From CAWANF01 sp963783355 (GTDB taxonomy: Bacteria; Bacteroidota; Rhodothermia; Balneolales; DATFMH01), in contig CAWANF010000014.1 of NCBI GenBank assembly GCA_963783355.1, positions 1 to 64,000 of the forward strand: a stretch of DNA of 64,000 nucleotides, read 5' to 3'. The position numbers were made by a program, and so were the translations under genes. Position 1 is the stretch's first letter. Every line of letters starts with the position of its first letter. This document shows positions 20,337 through 29,895 of the stretch, in pieces. The notes under the pieces are model-generated. The model searched no databases. It was not told the DNA's origin and was given only the letters and a program-made list of their open reading frames with translations.

Positions 20337-22433
20337 TCAATTTTCACCAGAAATGGACTTCCATAGTTTTCCCACAGAGGTCACTTTTTTGAAAAGGTGT
20401 TTGAGTTTTTGAATGTAGTAATTTTTGCGGGCGTCAAATTCATCCCAGCCAAAGTGAAATGTCCCTTTTATTCTTCTCTCAATAGAAGGCGATTTGAAAA
20501 AGTGTTGAAGGTACGGGGCTAGCGAGGCTCCCTGAACGGAACCGCCGGTTAGATATTTAAGCGGGGAGCCGTGACGGCTGAAAACGCCCATTAAGACACT
20601 CACGCCATTCGGTCGAATGATTAATAATCCGGCTGAAGTGTTTTTCTGAGCGGTTCCTGTTTTACCCAGGTAATGATCATCATTCCAGTGATAACGATCT
20701 TCGGTGAAATGCAGTGTTCCCCTTGAATCATTGAGTGCAAAGGTAAGGCAATAGGCCGTTTCCCGAGCTACCTCAGAAGTAAAAAGAGGAGTATAACCGG
20801 ATGTATCACTTTTAATCATAATAAAATGATTGGGAATGTCGCCGTAGGGTGGTATATACGTCTGCATCAGGCGAAAAAGATCGATGGGCTTTGGAGCATC
20901 AGCACCTATGAATGTTGCCGGGTACTGAGAAAATGTGGAATCCGAACCGGCTCTGTGTAATTGGTTACGGAGTGAATCTCCATAATTGACCGCAAGGTAA
21001 GCGGCCGCTACATTGTTGGAGCGGGCCAGCGTATGGATGGCTGTTTGTTTCGCCGGGTAATTATCTGCATCAGAATAGTTTTTTACGGTCCAGTCGCCAT
21101 AAGGAACGGCAAATGTCTTAGGTCCTTTTGCCGGCAACTTCTGATAAATGTTGCCGCCCTGACTAATATATTCACTGTAAATTAATGGTTTCACTAACGA
21201 ACCGGGACGCCATGCGGAGCGAATATTGATATTATTCATATAATTTGCCCCGGTCTGGGCCGACCCAACCACGGCCAGTATGGAATCATTATGGGCAACG
21301 ATAATAAATCCGTCTATGTCGGGAATGCCGGTCTGCTTACGGATGCCGTCTACTGCTGAATTCAGGGTATTTCGTGCTGCCCGGGTGACTTCTAAATCGA
21401 TAGTGGTGTGAATCACTGAAGAATCAGGAAGTAATGGGCGAATCTGATCGGCAATCTGTTCCCGGTATTCCGTCTTGAGCGCTCTTTTTTTGACGGTTGT
21501 GGTATCGATAACCGGGATATGGCTGAGCAATTCATCAAAATCGGATTGGGTAATGATTTTTTTCTTTTTCAGCGCATTCGCTAAGATTATATATCGTGCT
21601 TTGAAGTCGGTTTTATTTTTCAGATAGGTGTTCGGACTCCCAATAAGCGTAATGATCGCCAGCGCGTCCGGTTTTGAAAGTTGGGAAATATCTTTTCCAA
21701 ATAAATCGTAGGCACCCTGTTGTATCCCGCGAATCTGCAAGGGAGGCGATTGGAAAGAGCCCAGAAATAACGTGGACATATAAAAATTCAGTAACTGTTG
21801 ATGGGAATAACGGTAACCAAGCCCGCAGCTTATGAGCACTTCTTTTTCTTTGCGAAGCCAGAATTTTTGATCGTCCTGCAGGATGATTCCACGGGAAAAT
21901 TGCTGGATGATACCGCTGGCTCCTTCAACAAAATGGCCGCTGGATATATCGGTCAGGGCTGCCCTCGCGACACCGGTCCAGTCTATTACATAGGTATGAT
22001 TAAACCGGTGATTTTCCAGGCTAACCAGGTACGTTTTTAGAAATGATGGAGTGTTTTCTATACTGTCGGCTTTTGTGATGATACGGCCGTTGGTATCATA
22101 AATGGTGTTTTCCTGGGTGATCGATTGCATCATTTCATCCAGGTGCTGGAATCGTTTGGCTTCTTTTTTACCGACTATCGCTGATAATTCGAATTCGGGC
22201 ATGTGGGAAATCCAGAAACCGATTCCTCGTTCAATCGGTGCCGCGGGAGTGAAAAATTCAACAAAGAGAATCATCACTCCGATCAGTAACAGAAAAGATC
22301 TCTTCGGATGCCGTTCGAATATTTTTGGAAACTTTGTAGGAATGTACCGAAGGTTTTTACTTCGATGTAATGAACGGATTATCCTGTTAATGTACTTTTT
22401 TACGTTCGTGTCATTTGGATTTTGTGTTTCCAT
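20337..22433 (-). CDS. Bifunctional-type penicillin-binding protein with a degenerate glycosyltransferase domain
   Basis: A 698-residue class A PBP-like protein: a cytoplasmic N-terminus, one membrane helix (about 48-65), a GT51-like domain, then a transpeptidase. The transpeptidase motifs are complete: S-x-x-K in GSLVKP, S-x-N in RSNNVA, and GKTGTAQ. In the GT51 half the first-motif glutamate is kept (SLENHRFNH) and RKEKEV is present, but the usual E-D-R-x-F and G-x-S-T-I-T-Q-Q are changed to E-N-H-R-F and GASGIIQQ. Polymerase activity may be reduced or lost. The gene is monocistronic. Confidence 0.82.
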   Translation of the reverse strand: METQNPNDTNVKKYINRIIRSLHRSKNLRYIPTKFPKIFERHPKRSFLLLIGVMILFVEFFTPAAPIERGIGFWISHMPEFELSAIVGKKEAKRFQHLDEMMQSITQENTIYDTNGRIITKADSIENTPSFLKTYLVSLENHRFNHTYVIDWTGVARAALTDISSGHFVEGASGIIQQFSRGIILQDDQKFWLRKEKEVLISCGLGYRYSHQQLLNFYMSTLFLGSFQSPPLQIRGIQQGAYDLFGKDISQLSKPDALAIITLIGSPNTYLKNKTDFKARYIILANALKKKKIITQSDFDELLSHIPVIDTTTVKKRALKTEYREQIADQIRPLLPDSSVIHTTIDLEVTRAARNTLNSAVDGIRKQTGIPDIDGFIIVAHNDSILAVVGSAQTGANYMNNINIRSAWRPGSLVKPLIYSEYISQGGNIYQKLPAKGPKTFAVPYGDWTVKNYSDADNYPAKQTAIHTLARSNNVAAAYLAVNYGDSLRNQLHRAGSDSTFSQYPATFIGADAPKPIDLFRLMQTYIPPYGDIPNHFIMIKSDTSGYTPLFTSEVARETAYCLTFALNDSRGTLHFTEDRYHWNDDHYLGKTGTAQKNTSAGLLIIRPNGVSVLMGVFSRHGSPLKYLTGGSVQGASLAPYLQHFFKSPSIERRIKGTFHFGWDEFDARKNYYIQKLKHLFKKVTSVGKLWKSISGEN

Positions 22434-22712
22434 AGATGAATCGAATTCAGCGTGCCGCGAGTTTCATAGGGCTACAACATAAAAAGTTGAGGGGCTCGGT
22501 AATATCATTTTGTGGTAAAGCGAATGATGAGAGAGGTAAACGGAATTATCCTGGAAATTGATTTTACCTGTTTGCATACGTCGCATATCCGTGCATACTG
22601 ATGATAGAAAGCCAGTTCCATACAATTTCAGTCACAAGGTTGAAGATTATTTCTTACTTTTGAATTCCAAACAGGTTCTATAAAACATTACTTAACCTCA
22701 GGCTTGTATCCA

Positions 22713-23576
22713 ATGGTGAATCAAAAATCCTCGGCCATTCTGTTATTGTCATGCCCCGACCAGACCGGACTGGTGTCACGAATTACCCAATTTATTTACG
22801 AACGGGGCGGAAATATCATTGATCTGGACGAGCATGTTGATCCGGTTGAAAAGGTATTTTCGATTCGAATTGCCTGGGATATGAATCATTTTTCAACGCC
22901 CGCCGATGAGTTGGACAAGGAGTTTGCTGCATTCTCCAGCCAGTTTCAGGCAAAATATGAGATCAAATTTGTGAAGGAAAAGTCACGGGTAGCGTTATTT
23001 GCATCTAAATATGATCACTGTCTGCACGAGATTTTATGGCGTCACAGCATCGAAGATTATCCCTACGAAATTCCGTTGATCATTTCCAATCATCCCGATT
23101 TAAAGACTCTTGCCAATCAATACAGTGTGCCTTTTTATCATTTTCCGATTACGAGTCGGAATAAGGCAGAACAGGAGGAAAAGGAACTGCACCTTTTGAG
23201 GGAATATAAAGTCGATACAATTGTACTGGCACGGTATATGCAAATTCTGACGCCTGAATTTGTAGACCATTTCCCGAATATGATTATCAATATTCATCAC
23301 TCATTCCTGCCCGCTTTTGTGGGAAGCAATCCTTATAAACAGGCCTATGATCGTGGTGTGAAAATTATCGGGGTGACCAGTCATTATGTGACCGAAGATC
23401 TGGACGAGGGGCCCATTATTGAACAGGATATCATTCGGATTTCACATAAAGATACACTTGAAGATCTGATTCACAAAGGCCGCGATTTGGAACGATTAGT
23501 CCTGGCACAGGCCCTTCAGTATCATGTGGAACACCGCATCCTGGTAATGGGAAGAAAAACCATCATTTTCGATTAA
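22713..23576 (+). CDS. purU: Formyltetrahydrofolate deformylase
   Basis: PurU hydrolyses 10-formyl-THF to THF and formate, balancing one-carbon pools. The N-terminal ACT domain (SCPDQTGLVSRITQFIYERGG) is followed by the formyltransferase domain. That domain has VDTIVLARYMQILTPEFVDHF, then INIHHSFLPAF holding the catalytic histidine, and VTEDLDEGPII. From the ATG at 22713 it is 287 residues, normal for PurU; an in-frame TTG nine bases upstream is less likely. No purine genes are adjacent. Confidence 0.93.
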   Translation: MVNQKSSAILLLSCPDQTGLVSRITQFIYERGGNIIDLDEHVDPVEKVFSIRIAWDMNHFSTPADELDKEFAAFSSQFQAKYEIKFVKEKSRVALFASKYDHCLHEILWRHSIEDYPYEIPLIISNHPDLKTLANQYSVPFYHFPITSRNKAEQEEKELHLLREYKVDTIVLARYMQILTPEFVDHFPNMIINIHHSFLPAFVGSNPYKQAYDRGVKIIGVTSHYVTEDLDEGPIIEQDIIRISHKDTLEDLIHKGRDLERLVLAQALQYHVEHRILVMGRKTIIFD

Positions 23577-23712
23577 AGAATCGAACGAATCTCATTTCAA
23601 TAAGGTTTTTAACAACACAGTTTTAAGAGACAGTAATAGTGGTATGCTTAGCCTTGCATCAAACTATTAATCCATTATTTCGTGCTAAAAAAATAAAATT
23701 TTAAATCAGTAA

Positions 23713-24699
23713 ATGATGAAGTACAGAGAACTTGGTAAAACAGGTGAGAAACTATCCGCTATTGGATTGGGATGCATGGGAATGAGTCAATCGTACGGTG
23801 TGCCCGATGACAAGGAATCTATTGCTACCCTGCACAAAGCCCTGGACTTGGGTATCAACTTTTGGGATACGGCCGATATTTACGGAATCGGAAAAAATGA
23901 AGAATTAATTTCGAAAGTCCTGGTGCCCAATCGTGATAAAATATTTATCGCTACAAAATTTGGTTTCAGGGTTACTGAAGATGGCAGCAGATTTTTCGAT
24001 GGATCTCCTGCTCATGTGAAGGCTGCCGTTGAGAAAAGCTTGAAACGCCTTAAAATCGATACTATTGATTTGTATTATGCGCATCGTATCGACCCGAACG
24101 TACCGGTCGAAGAAATGGTCGGGGCGATGGCTGAACTGGTAAAAGAAGGAAAGGTTCGTTACCTGGGTTTATCCGAAGCTTCTGTTTCATCGATACGAAA
24201 AGCAGTAAAAATACATCCTGTTGCAGCTCTGCAGAGTGAATTCTCACTAATTACAAGAGATGTGGAAAAGGAAATCCTGCCGACTATTCGTGAACTGGGC
24301 ATTTCATTGATTCCATTTAGTCCGTTAGCACGTGGCATGGTTACCGCCACCATTAAAGATATAGATAAACTGAAAAAAGACGATTTTCGAAGAAATAACC
24401 CGCGTTTCGAATCCGGTTACTGGGAGAATAACCGAAATCTTGTCAACGAGTTTGCAGATATAGCAAATAGTATAAATTGTACGCCCGCTCAATTGGCATT
24501 GGCCTGGGTTTTAGCTCAGGGCGAGGATATCATTCCGATTCCCGGAACGAAGAAACGAAAATATCTGGAAGAGAATGCCCAATCCGTTGATATCAACCTG
24601 ACTGGCGAGGATCTGGACAAAATCGAAGGAGTGCTAAAAAAATATCCTGATGTTGGTCCCAGATATCATGCTGCTATGCTGAGTATGGTGAATAATTAG
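23713..24699 (+). CDS. Aldo/keto reductase
   Basis: A 328-residue NADPH-dependent TIM-barrel oxidoreductase of the AKR13/YhdN-like type. It has the N-terminal GLGCMGMSQSYG, the catalytic Asp and Tyr in NFWDTADIYG, lysine in ATKFGF, and histidine in YYAHRIDP. The C-terminal phosphate-binding segment IPGTKKRKYLEEN is present. It precedes an alcohol dehydrogenase and an NAD(P)-binding protein, suggesting a small carbonyl-detoxification group, though a repeat array separates it from the next gene. Confidence 0.9.
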   Translation: MMKYRELGKTGEKLSAIGLGCMGMSQSYGVPDDKESIATLHKALDLGINFWDTADIYGIGKNEELISKVLVPNRDKIFIATKFGFRVTEDGSRFFDGSPAHVKAAVEKSLKRLKIDTIDLYYAHRIDPNVPVEEMVGAMAELVKEGKVRYLGLSEASVSSIRKAVKIHPVAALQSEFSLITRDVEKEILPTIRELGISLIPFSPLARGMVTATIKDIDKLKKDDFRRNNPRFESGYWENNRNLVNEFADIANSINCTPAQLALAWVLAQGEDIIPIPGTKKRKYLEENAQSVDINLTGEDLDKIEGVLKKYPDVGPRYHAAMLSMVNN

Positions 24700-24709
24700 A
24701 TTGTTTAGA

Positions 24710-24805
24710 GGCACAAAGGCACAAAGGCACAAAGGCACAAAGGCACAAAGGCACAAAGGCACAAAGGCACAAAGGCACAAAGGCACAAAGGCACAAAGGC
24801 ACAAA
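24710..24805. repeat. Perfect 8-bp tandem repeat, (GGCACAAA)x12
   Basis: Twelve perfect copies of GGCACAAA begin 11 bases after the aldo/keto reductase stop. The array is followed by degenerate 'acagaaagacacagaatt' words. A run this perfect is likely to vary in copy number through slippage. Confidence 0.95.
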
Positions 24806-25000
24806 GTTTTCTGTGGATTCTGTGTTTCCGTGGCATAAATAAATTGAAGTTGTCTTTTGTATAGCCTCTGAGACACAGAAAGACACAGAATTAAGGCATT
24901 GATTAATTTTGGATGTCGAATCTTGAAATAGATAAAAGATTCCTGCATTGCCGGTTTAAAGGCGGGATAAGTTTTAAATTAGGTGTAAAAATTTAGAATC

Positions 25001-26032
25001 ATGAAAGCAGTTGGTTTATTTAAGTATCTGGATATCAATGACCCGGAAAGTTTAATTGATGTTGAAGTTCCAAAACCGGAAGCAACCGGACGCGATCTTT
25101 TAGTTCGGGTCAAAGCTGTTTCAGTCAACCCTGTGGATACTAAAATGAGAGCGCCGAAAAAGAAAATGGAGGTTGAACCCAAAATTCTAGGATATGATGC
25201 CGCCGGGATTGTTGAAGAGATCGGCGAAAACGTTAGGTTATTTAATAAAGGGGACGAAGTCTATTATTCCGGCAGTATTATTCGACAGGGAAGTAACAGC
25301 GAATACCAGTTGGTGGATGAGCGAATTGCCGGGAAGAAACCGGCTTCGCTGACTTTTGAAGAAGCAGCCGCTCTGCCTTTAACAACGATTACCGCCTGGG
25401 AAGCGATGTTCGAACAAATGAACATCTCAAATGAGGATAAGAAATCAAATAAGGGGAAATCCATTCTGATTATTGGCGCGGCAGGCGGCGTGGGTTCTAT
25501 CGCCATTCAGCTGGCAAAGAAAATGGCCGGACTCACAGTTATCGCTACGGCTTCCCGCAAAGAAACCCGTGATTGGTGCATGGATTTGGGAGCCGATTAT
25601 ATCATCAATCATCATAAAAATTTTGAGGAAGAACTGAAAAGAATCGGTGTCGATGAAGTTGATTACATCTTTTGCCTGCATTCTACCGAACGTCATTTTG
25701 CAAATACTGCGAACCTGTTGAAGCCCTATGGAAAATTTTGCACGATCGTTTCGATAGAAGCGGGACATCACCTGGATATGAATCTGTTGAAAAATAAAAG
25801 TGCCAGTTTTGCATGGGAATTTATGTTCACGAAATCTTCGTATCAGACACCGGATATGCAATCACAGCATGATCTTTTATGCGAGGTGGCAGATCTGGTT
25901 GATAAAGGCGTGATAAAAACGACAATGGCCGAAAATTTCGGAGTACTGAATGCTGAAAATTTGCGAAAAGCACATGCACAGTTAGAATCCGGGACTACCA
26001 TTGGGAAAGTAGTATTATCAGGCATTTCATAA
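25001..26032 (+). CDS. Zinc-type alcohol dehydrogenase/quinone reductase family protein
   Basis: A 343-residue medium-chain dehydrogenase/reductase. The N-terminal GroES-like domain contains KAVSVNPVDTKMRA and LGYDAAGIV. The Rossmann domain has SILIIGAAGGVGSIAIQLAKK (NADPH binding, about residues 150-170). The zinc-ligand cysteines of true alcohol dehydrogenases are absent, so it belongs to the zinc-independent quinone-oxidoreductase-like branch. It is convergent with the next gene. Confidence 0.88.
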   Translation: MKAVGLFKYLDINDPESLIDVEVPKPEATGRDLLVRVKAVSVNPVDTKMRAPKKKMEVEPKILGYDAAGIVEEIGENVRLFNKGDEVYYSGSIIRQGSNSEYQLVDERIAGKKPASLTFEEAAALPLTTITAWEAMFEQMNISNEDKKSNKGKSILIIGAAGGVGSIAIQLAKKMAGLTVIATASRKETRDWCMDLGADYIINHHKNFEEELKRIGVDEVDYIFCLHSTERHFANTANLLKPYGKFCTIVSIEAGHHLDMNLLKNKSASFAWEFMFTKSSYQTPDMQSQHDLLCEVADLVDKGVIKTTMAENFGVLNAENLRKAHAQLESGTTIGKVVLSGIS

Positions 26033-26038
26033 AATGTC

Positions 26039-26066
26039 GTACGGACATGCTATGGCATGTCCGTAC
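26039..26066. repeat. Perfect 12-bp palindrome between convergent genes
   Basis: GTACGGACATGC-TATG-GCATGTCCGTAC, a 12-bp stem with a 4-base loop, lies between the convergent stops at 26032 and 26102. It could act as a bidirectional terminator. It shares the GTACGG...CCGTAC outer arms with the hairpin at 45471-45496, so it looks like a dispersed palindromic element. Confidence 0.7.
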
Positions 26067-26101
26067 TGATGACGGTCTTTCCAACTCATGAAAACTCCAA
26101 T

Positions 26102-26755
26102 TCAATAAGCTACGGTAAACCTGCGATTCAGGAATTGGGGTTTTTCAAGCTCGTCTATTAAAGCCAGGGCCAGGTCTTCAACGGATATCTTACTAACCCC
26201 ATCTTTATCAAAGACCGGATGATCGGTACCGGTACGATATTTCCCGGTTCGTCCGGTTTTTATTCCCGGGTGCATCAGGATAGCCGGGCTCAGGAACGTC
26301 CACGTGATATCTTTTTCCTTCTTCAAAATATCTAAATAATCTCTCGCTGCTTTGGCTCCCTCTTTATATTCGGCCGGAAATTCCGGGGTGTCTACCAGTT
26401 GCTTGCCTGGTGCTATTTCAAGGCTTCCGGCACCTCCAACCACAAGCAATCGTTTTACTTTGGCTTTTTTGGCTGCTTCCTGAATTGATTTTGAACCCTT
26501 AAGAAATTCCTCAAATATATTCGGATTTTCCCACCCGGGATTGTAGGCATTTAAAACGGCCTCATGTCCGGCTAAAATATCGGCAAGTTTTTGGGTATCA
26601 AAGATATCAGCTTTAACCGGGGCGATATTATCATTTTTTACCTCAGTTTTTTCCGGGTGACGTGAAATGGCTGTAATGGTATGGTCTCGTTGTGAAGCTT
26701 CATTTAATAGAGTAGAACCTACAAAACCTGTAGCTCCTATGATTGCAATTTTCAT
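26102..26755 (-). CDS. NAD(P)-binding oxidoreductase, NmrA/SDR-like
   Basis: A 217-residue atypical short-chain dehydrogenase. The N-terminal Rossmann motif is IAIIGATGFVGSTLL. VLNAYNPGW and RLLVVGGAGSLEIAPG follow, matching the 'NAD(P)-dependent oxidoreductase, YwnB-like' group. The Tyr-x-x-x-Lys catalytic pair of classical SDRs is not evident. It lies directly downstream of an Rrf2 repressor gene and has a palindromic site matching the one at the Rrf2 start, so it is very likely the regulator's target. Confidence 0.87.
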   Translation of the reverse strand: MKIAIIGATGFVGSTLLNEASQRDHTITAISRHPEKTEVKNDNIAPVKADIFDTQKLADILAGHEAVLNAYNPGWENPNIFEEFLKGSKSIQEAAKKAKVKRLLVVGGAGSLEIAPGKQLVDTPEFPAEYKEGAKAARDYLDILKKEKDITWTFLSPAILMHPGIKTGRTGKYRTGTDHPVFDKDGVSKISVEDLALALIDELEKPQFLNRRFTVAY

Positions 26756-26781
26756 AATGATATTTGATTTAATTTTTTGTT

Positions 26782-26808
26782 AATTGTAACAATATTTATT
26801 ACAGTTAT
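26782..26808. promoter_or_regulatory. Rrf2-type operator upstream of the NAD(P)-oxidoreductase gene
   Basis: TAATTGTAA-N9-TTACAGTTA, a 9-9-9 dyad with one mismatch. It is the same design as the site at 27231-27257. Confidence 0.75.
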
Positions 26809-26820
26809 GGCTAAAAAAAA

Positions 26821-27231
26821 TTAGCCGAACTGGCGACTGAAGTACGCTAAAGTCTTCAGCCCTAATTTTTTTATAAGCGTTTCTTCCACATCGGAGTACA
26901 AAACGTCCAAATGTTCATTAATATGTTTTCCAACCGGGCAATCCGTATTTAAATCTTCGCGTTTTTGTCCCAGTGTTGGTGTTTGCCTGACGGCTTTGTA
27001 CACTTCCGAGAGCGTTATCTTTTCAGCGGGGCGTGCCAGGTAGCTGCCGCCATATTTCCCGGCTTTGCTTTTAACCAATCCGAATTTTCTAAGATTGATG
27101 ATTTCTTTGCGGACAATGGCCGAATTTATGTTGATACTTCCGGCTATGTAATCTGATGACAATAATTCCCCTTTGGCTTTTGCTAAAAGCGTTAAAATAT
27201 GCAGGGATATGGCAAACCGGGCATTATTCAT
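26821..27231 (-). CDS. Rrf2-family transcriptional regulator (YwnA-like)
   Basis: A 136-residue winged-helix regulator starting MNNARFAISLHILTLLAKA, with the helix-turn-helix in INSAIVRKEIINLRKFGLVKSKAGK and the wing GGSYLAR. It lacks the three clustered cysteines of iron-sulfur Rrf2 proteins and has one cysteine in DCPVGKHI, as in the YwnA/CymR-like branch. The start at 27231 fits homologues better than an upstream ATG at 27267. A perfect palindrome begins at the start codon, pointing to autorepression; a matching one controls the next gene. Confidence 0.88.
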   Translation of the reverse strand: MNNARFAISLHILTLLAKAKGELLSSDYIAGSININSAIVRKEIINLRKFGLVKSKAGKYGGSYLARPAEKITLSEVYKAVRQTPTLGQKREDLNTDCPVGKHINEHLDVLYSDVEETLIKKLGLKTLAYFSRQFG

Positions 27232-27257
27232 AACTGTAATAATACATGTTACAGTTA
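27231..27257. promoter_or_regulatory. Rrf2 autoregulatory operator
   Basis: A perfect 9-bp inverted repeat, TAACTGTAA-N9-TTACAGTTA, abuts the Rrf2 start codon. Confidence 0.8.
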
Positions 27258-27273
27258 AAGAAGTCAATAAAAG

Positions 27274-27294
27274 TAATGAGTAATGAGTAATGAG
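27274..27294. repeat. Heptamer microsatellite, (TAATGAG)x3
   Basis: Three perfect 7-base copies (frame-shifted reading GAGTAAT), with a partial fourth, GTAGTGAG. Confidence 0.88.
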
Positions 27295-27303
27295 TAGTGA
27301 GAT

Positions 27304-27334
27304 AAAAAAGCCTCCTCCCTATTAAGGAGGAGGC
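27304..27334 (-). terminator. Rho-independent terminator of the TonB-receptor transcript
   Basis: Stem GCCTCCTCC / GGAGGAGGC with a 7-base loop, followed on the minus strand by a T6 run. It lies 26 bases past the receptor stop. Confidence 0.87.
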
Positions 27335-27359
27335 CGGGTCTAAACCAGTATAATGGATT

Positions 27360-29705
27360 TTAAAAAGTATATGTAAGTGTAAGATTACCATAGAATGTTG
27401 GTTTATAGGGTCCGGGAATGATATATCCATCGCCGCGGCCACCATCCTGTGGTTGTGCCAGGCCTGTGATATTCGGACCCACAAACAGGAATGAGTAATA
27501 AGTACTGCTCAACAGGTTATCACCTCCGGCAAAGAGATTGAGAAGGAAATGATTTCCCAAATCCTTTTTATAACCCAGTTTCATACTTAATAAATCATAC
27601 GCTTTCACAAACGTCGAATTATCGAAAGTAACAGGAGCCTTCCCAACATAACGATAGGTTCCGTTCAGGTACAGGCCTGCATTTGTTTCCAAATCTAACC
27701 CGGCATTGAATGTATTTTTGGGAACACGTGCTACTTCATTACCGGAATAATCGACTGTATTGGCATTGTTATTATTATCGCTTTTGAAATCCGCATATTT
27801 GAAATCAGAATACGTATAGGAAATCCACGGACGCAAAAGAGAAAGAGGTTGATCTTTGTTATCAATGATCAAATAACTTAAAGATGCTTCCAGGCCTTTG
27901 TTCCGTTGTTTACCGGCATTAGTGGTATATGTTATTGAATTGGACGTCTGGCGTACCAGTTTGTGGGTATTTTCCAAATCAAACAGCGCAAAATGATAAA
28001 CCAGTCTTTGATCGAGCAGATTGCCTTTTGTTCCGATTTCATATTGAACAGCACGTTCCGGTTTGAGCGATAAATCGACACTACCATTCGTTGCAACAGC
28101 ATCACTTAACAAAGGTGGAGTATATCCTGAACTGACACTCGCATAAACAGAGAAGTTTTTGTTGAAAACTTTTGAAACGGATAATCGAGGGGCGAATACC
28201 GGTTTAAATGCTTTAATCTGCAGTTGGGTCGTGTCGTTTACCTGCCCGTTCTTGAGCATATTTCTAATACCGAAATTGTTTTTATCCAGGCTGGCACCGG
28301 CTGTTACAGTAACCTGGCTCGGTAATGAGAAATGCCATTCGGTAAAAATGGAATAATTCATTGCAAAGTTATTTTGGGTATTGGGAATTTGAAAATATGG
28401 TGGGGCTGGCACGATAAAGACTCCGTTACTGGAAATATTGGAACGCTGAAGCATAGCGCCAGAAGTCCCGCTGATTCCAACATTATTAACCTGTGTGGTG
28501 TAATCGAATGCCGTACGTCCACCGAAGTTGAATTGAGTCGAATTGGAAACGCCATGAGCAAATGGTTGGCCGGAAGTGAATCCTGAACTGAATAAGGTAG
28601 ATTTATTGGTCAGGTGATTATCGATCTGGTAATTGTCCGTGACCCCGAACATAAAGTTTTTCAGTAATATATGTGAATTGTTTGCAAGATAAGCAGCATT
28701 GCTCACAGGTTTACGGGCATAAAAATCGGATGCATCGATTTCACCGGCAAGATCTTCATAGGAACGGCTGTAAGAGAAAAATGTCGATATGATTTGGTTG
28801 GATCCTACCTGAAAATCACCATTTAATCGTACGAAATCTTTAGTGGATGAACTGTGAGGACGGAACGAGTCATAGTTTTGATGTCCGTAATTCACCGTAA
28901 AATCAGAATTGTTTCCAGCTGTTTTCAGTGTTGTTGTAGTACGGAATAAACCATAGTTTCCTGCTACGGTTTGCTGCTGAAGACTGGTTTGATTGGGTAC
29001 GGGTTTGGCCGTGTTCAAGAGAACAGCACCGCCAATGAAACTTCCATAAAGACTTGAGGATGGACCTTTAATGACTTCGACGTTTCCAAGCGATGAAAAG
29101 TCGATGGCGTCTAATATGGTGGTTCCCGTGGCATCGGTGACGGGAATATTATTGAGATACACCTGGTAACCCAGTCCATTGAAATTGGGGGTATTGCCAT
29201 TGGTGCTCGGATAATAGCCGCGAATCGTTATCCGTGCACCGCCCCAGGGGGTTCTGGATTGCATGAAAACACCCGGTATCGTATTGATGGAATTAGTCAG
29301 GCGCAGGCCACTAAATCGTTTTAAATCCTGTTCGTTCAGGTAACCAATCGATTGAGCTTGCTTTAACTTATCATTTCCTGTTACCTGAATCCCGGGGAGC
29401 TCAACCTGTGCTGGTACAAGCTGAATAAAAATGGGTTTTTGCGGATTGCTTATCTTTAGTTCTTTAGCTTTATAACCGATGCAGGTTACAAGCAGATCCG
29501 TGATTTCAGAGTTGGAAGAAAGGCTGAACTTACCATAGTTATCTGTTGCCGTATTGATATTGGTTCCTTTAATTCGAATGGTGACATCAGAAATGGGATC
29601 GTGTGTTTGTTGATCAATGACGGTCCCGTGCACGGTACTTTGGGCATATGTAGCCAACGGTATAATTAATAAAAGAGCGAATGCAATGAATAATAGACGC
29701 TTCAT
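27360..29705 (-). CDS. TonB-dependent outer-membrane receptor
   Basis: A 781-residue outer-membrane active transporter. The signal peptide (MKRLLFIAFALLLIIPLATYAQ) supports the start at 29705. A carboxypeptidase-like regulatory domain follows (STVHGTVIDQQTHDPISDV, residues 23-105). The plug domain has SINTIPGVFMQSR and ARITIRGY. The 22-strand barrel ends in the terminal aromatic signature LTLTYTF. The architecture matches siderophore or metal-chelate receptors of the FCB group, but the ligand cannot be told. A small membrane protein gene lies just upstream on the same strand. Confidence 0.9.
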   Translation of the reverse strand: MKRLLFIAFALLLIIPLATYAQSTVHGTVIDQQTHDPISDVTIRIKGTNINTATDNYGKFSLSSNSEITDLLVTCIGYKAKELKISNPQKPIFIQLVPAQVELPGIQVTGNDKLKQAQSIGYLNEQDLKRFSGLRLTNSINTIPGVFMQSRTPWGGARITIRGYYPSTNGNTPNFNGLGYQVYLNNIPVTDATGTTILDAIDFSSLGNVEVIKGPSSSLYGSFIGGAVLLNTAKPVPNQTSLQQQTVAGNYGLFRTTTTLKTAGNNSDFTVNYGHQNYDSFRPHSSSTKDFVRLNGDFQVGSNQIISTFFSYSRSYEDLAGEIDASDFYARKPVSNAAYLANNSHILLKNFMFGVTDNYQIDNHLTNKSTLFSSGFTSGQPFAHGVSNSTQFNFGGRTAFDYTTQVNNVGISGTSGAMLQRSNISSNGVFIVPAPPYFQIPNTQNNFAMNYSIFTEWHFSLPSQVTVTAGASLDKNNFGIRNMLKNGQVNDTTQLQIKAFKPVFAPRLSVSKVFNKNFSVYASVSSGYTPPLLSDAVATNGSVDLSLKPERAVQYEIGTKGNLLDQRLVYHFALFDLENTHKLVRQTSNSITYTTNAGKQRNKGLEASLSYLIIDNKDQPLSLLRPWISYTYSDFKYADFKSDNNNNANTVDYSGNEVARVPKNTFNAGLDLETNAGLYLNGTYRYVGKAPVTFDNSTFVKAYDLLSMKLGYKKDLGNHFLLNLFAGGDNLLSSTYYSFLFVGPNITGLAQPQDGGRGDGYIIPGPYKPTFYGNLTLTYTF

Positions 29706-29895
29706 TATGAAGTATTCCTTTAATTTCGTGAAAATTTGAATCTTTAAAAATGGATAGAAAATCATGTATTGTAACTGAAAAAGATACTTTATAACCCATT
29801 TTAACTATCTATAAACCAATGGTTTATTATGGATTGTACCTATTCTGTGTTTGTTGTCAATGACAGTAATTGACATGATTTTATATGAGGGTAAT

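Noticed and set aside
24634..24948. Cysteine-rich repetitive open frames on the minus strand
   Set aside because: They are translations of the 8-bp tandem array.
27224..27484. Open frame overlapping the Rrf2 start and terminator
   Set aside because: It overlaps a clear operator, a microsatellite and a terminator and has no recognisable features.
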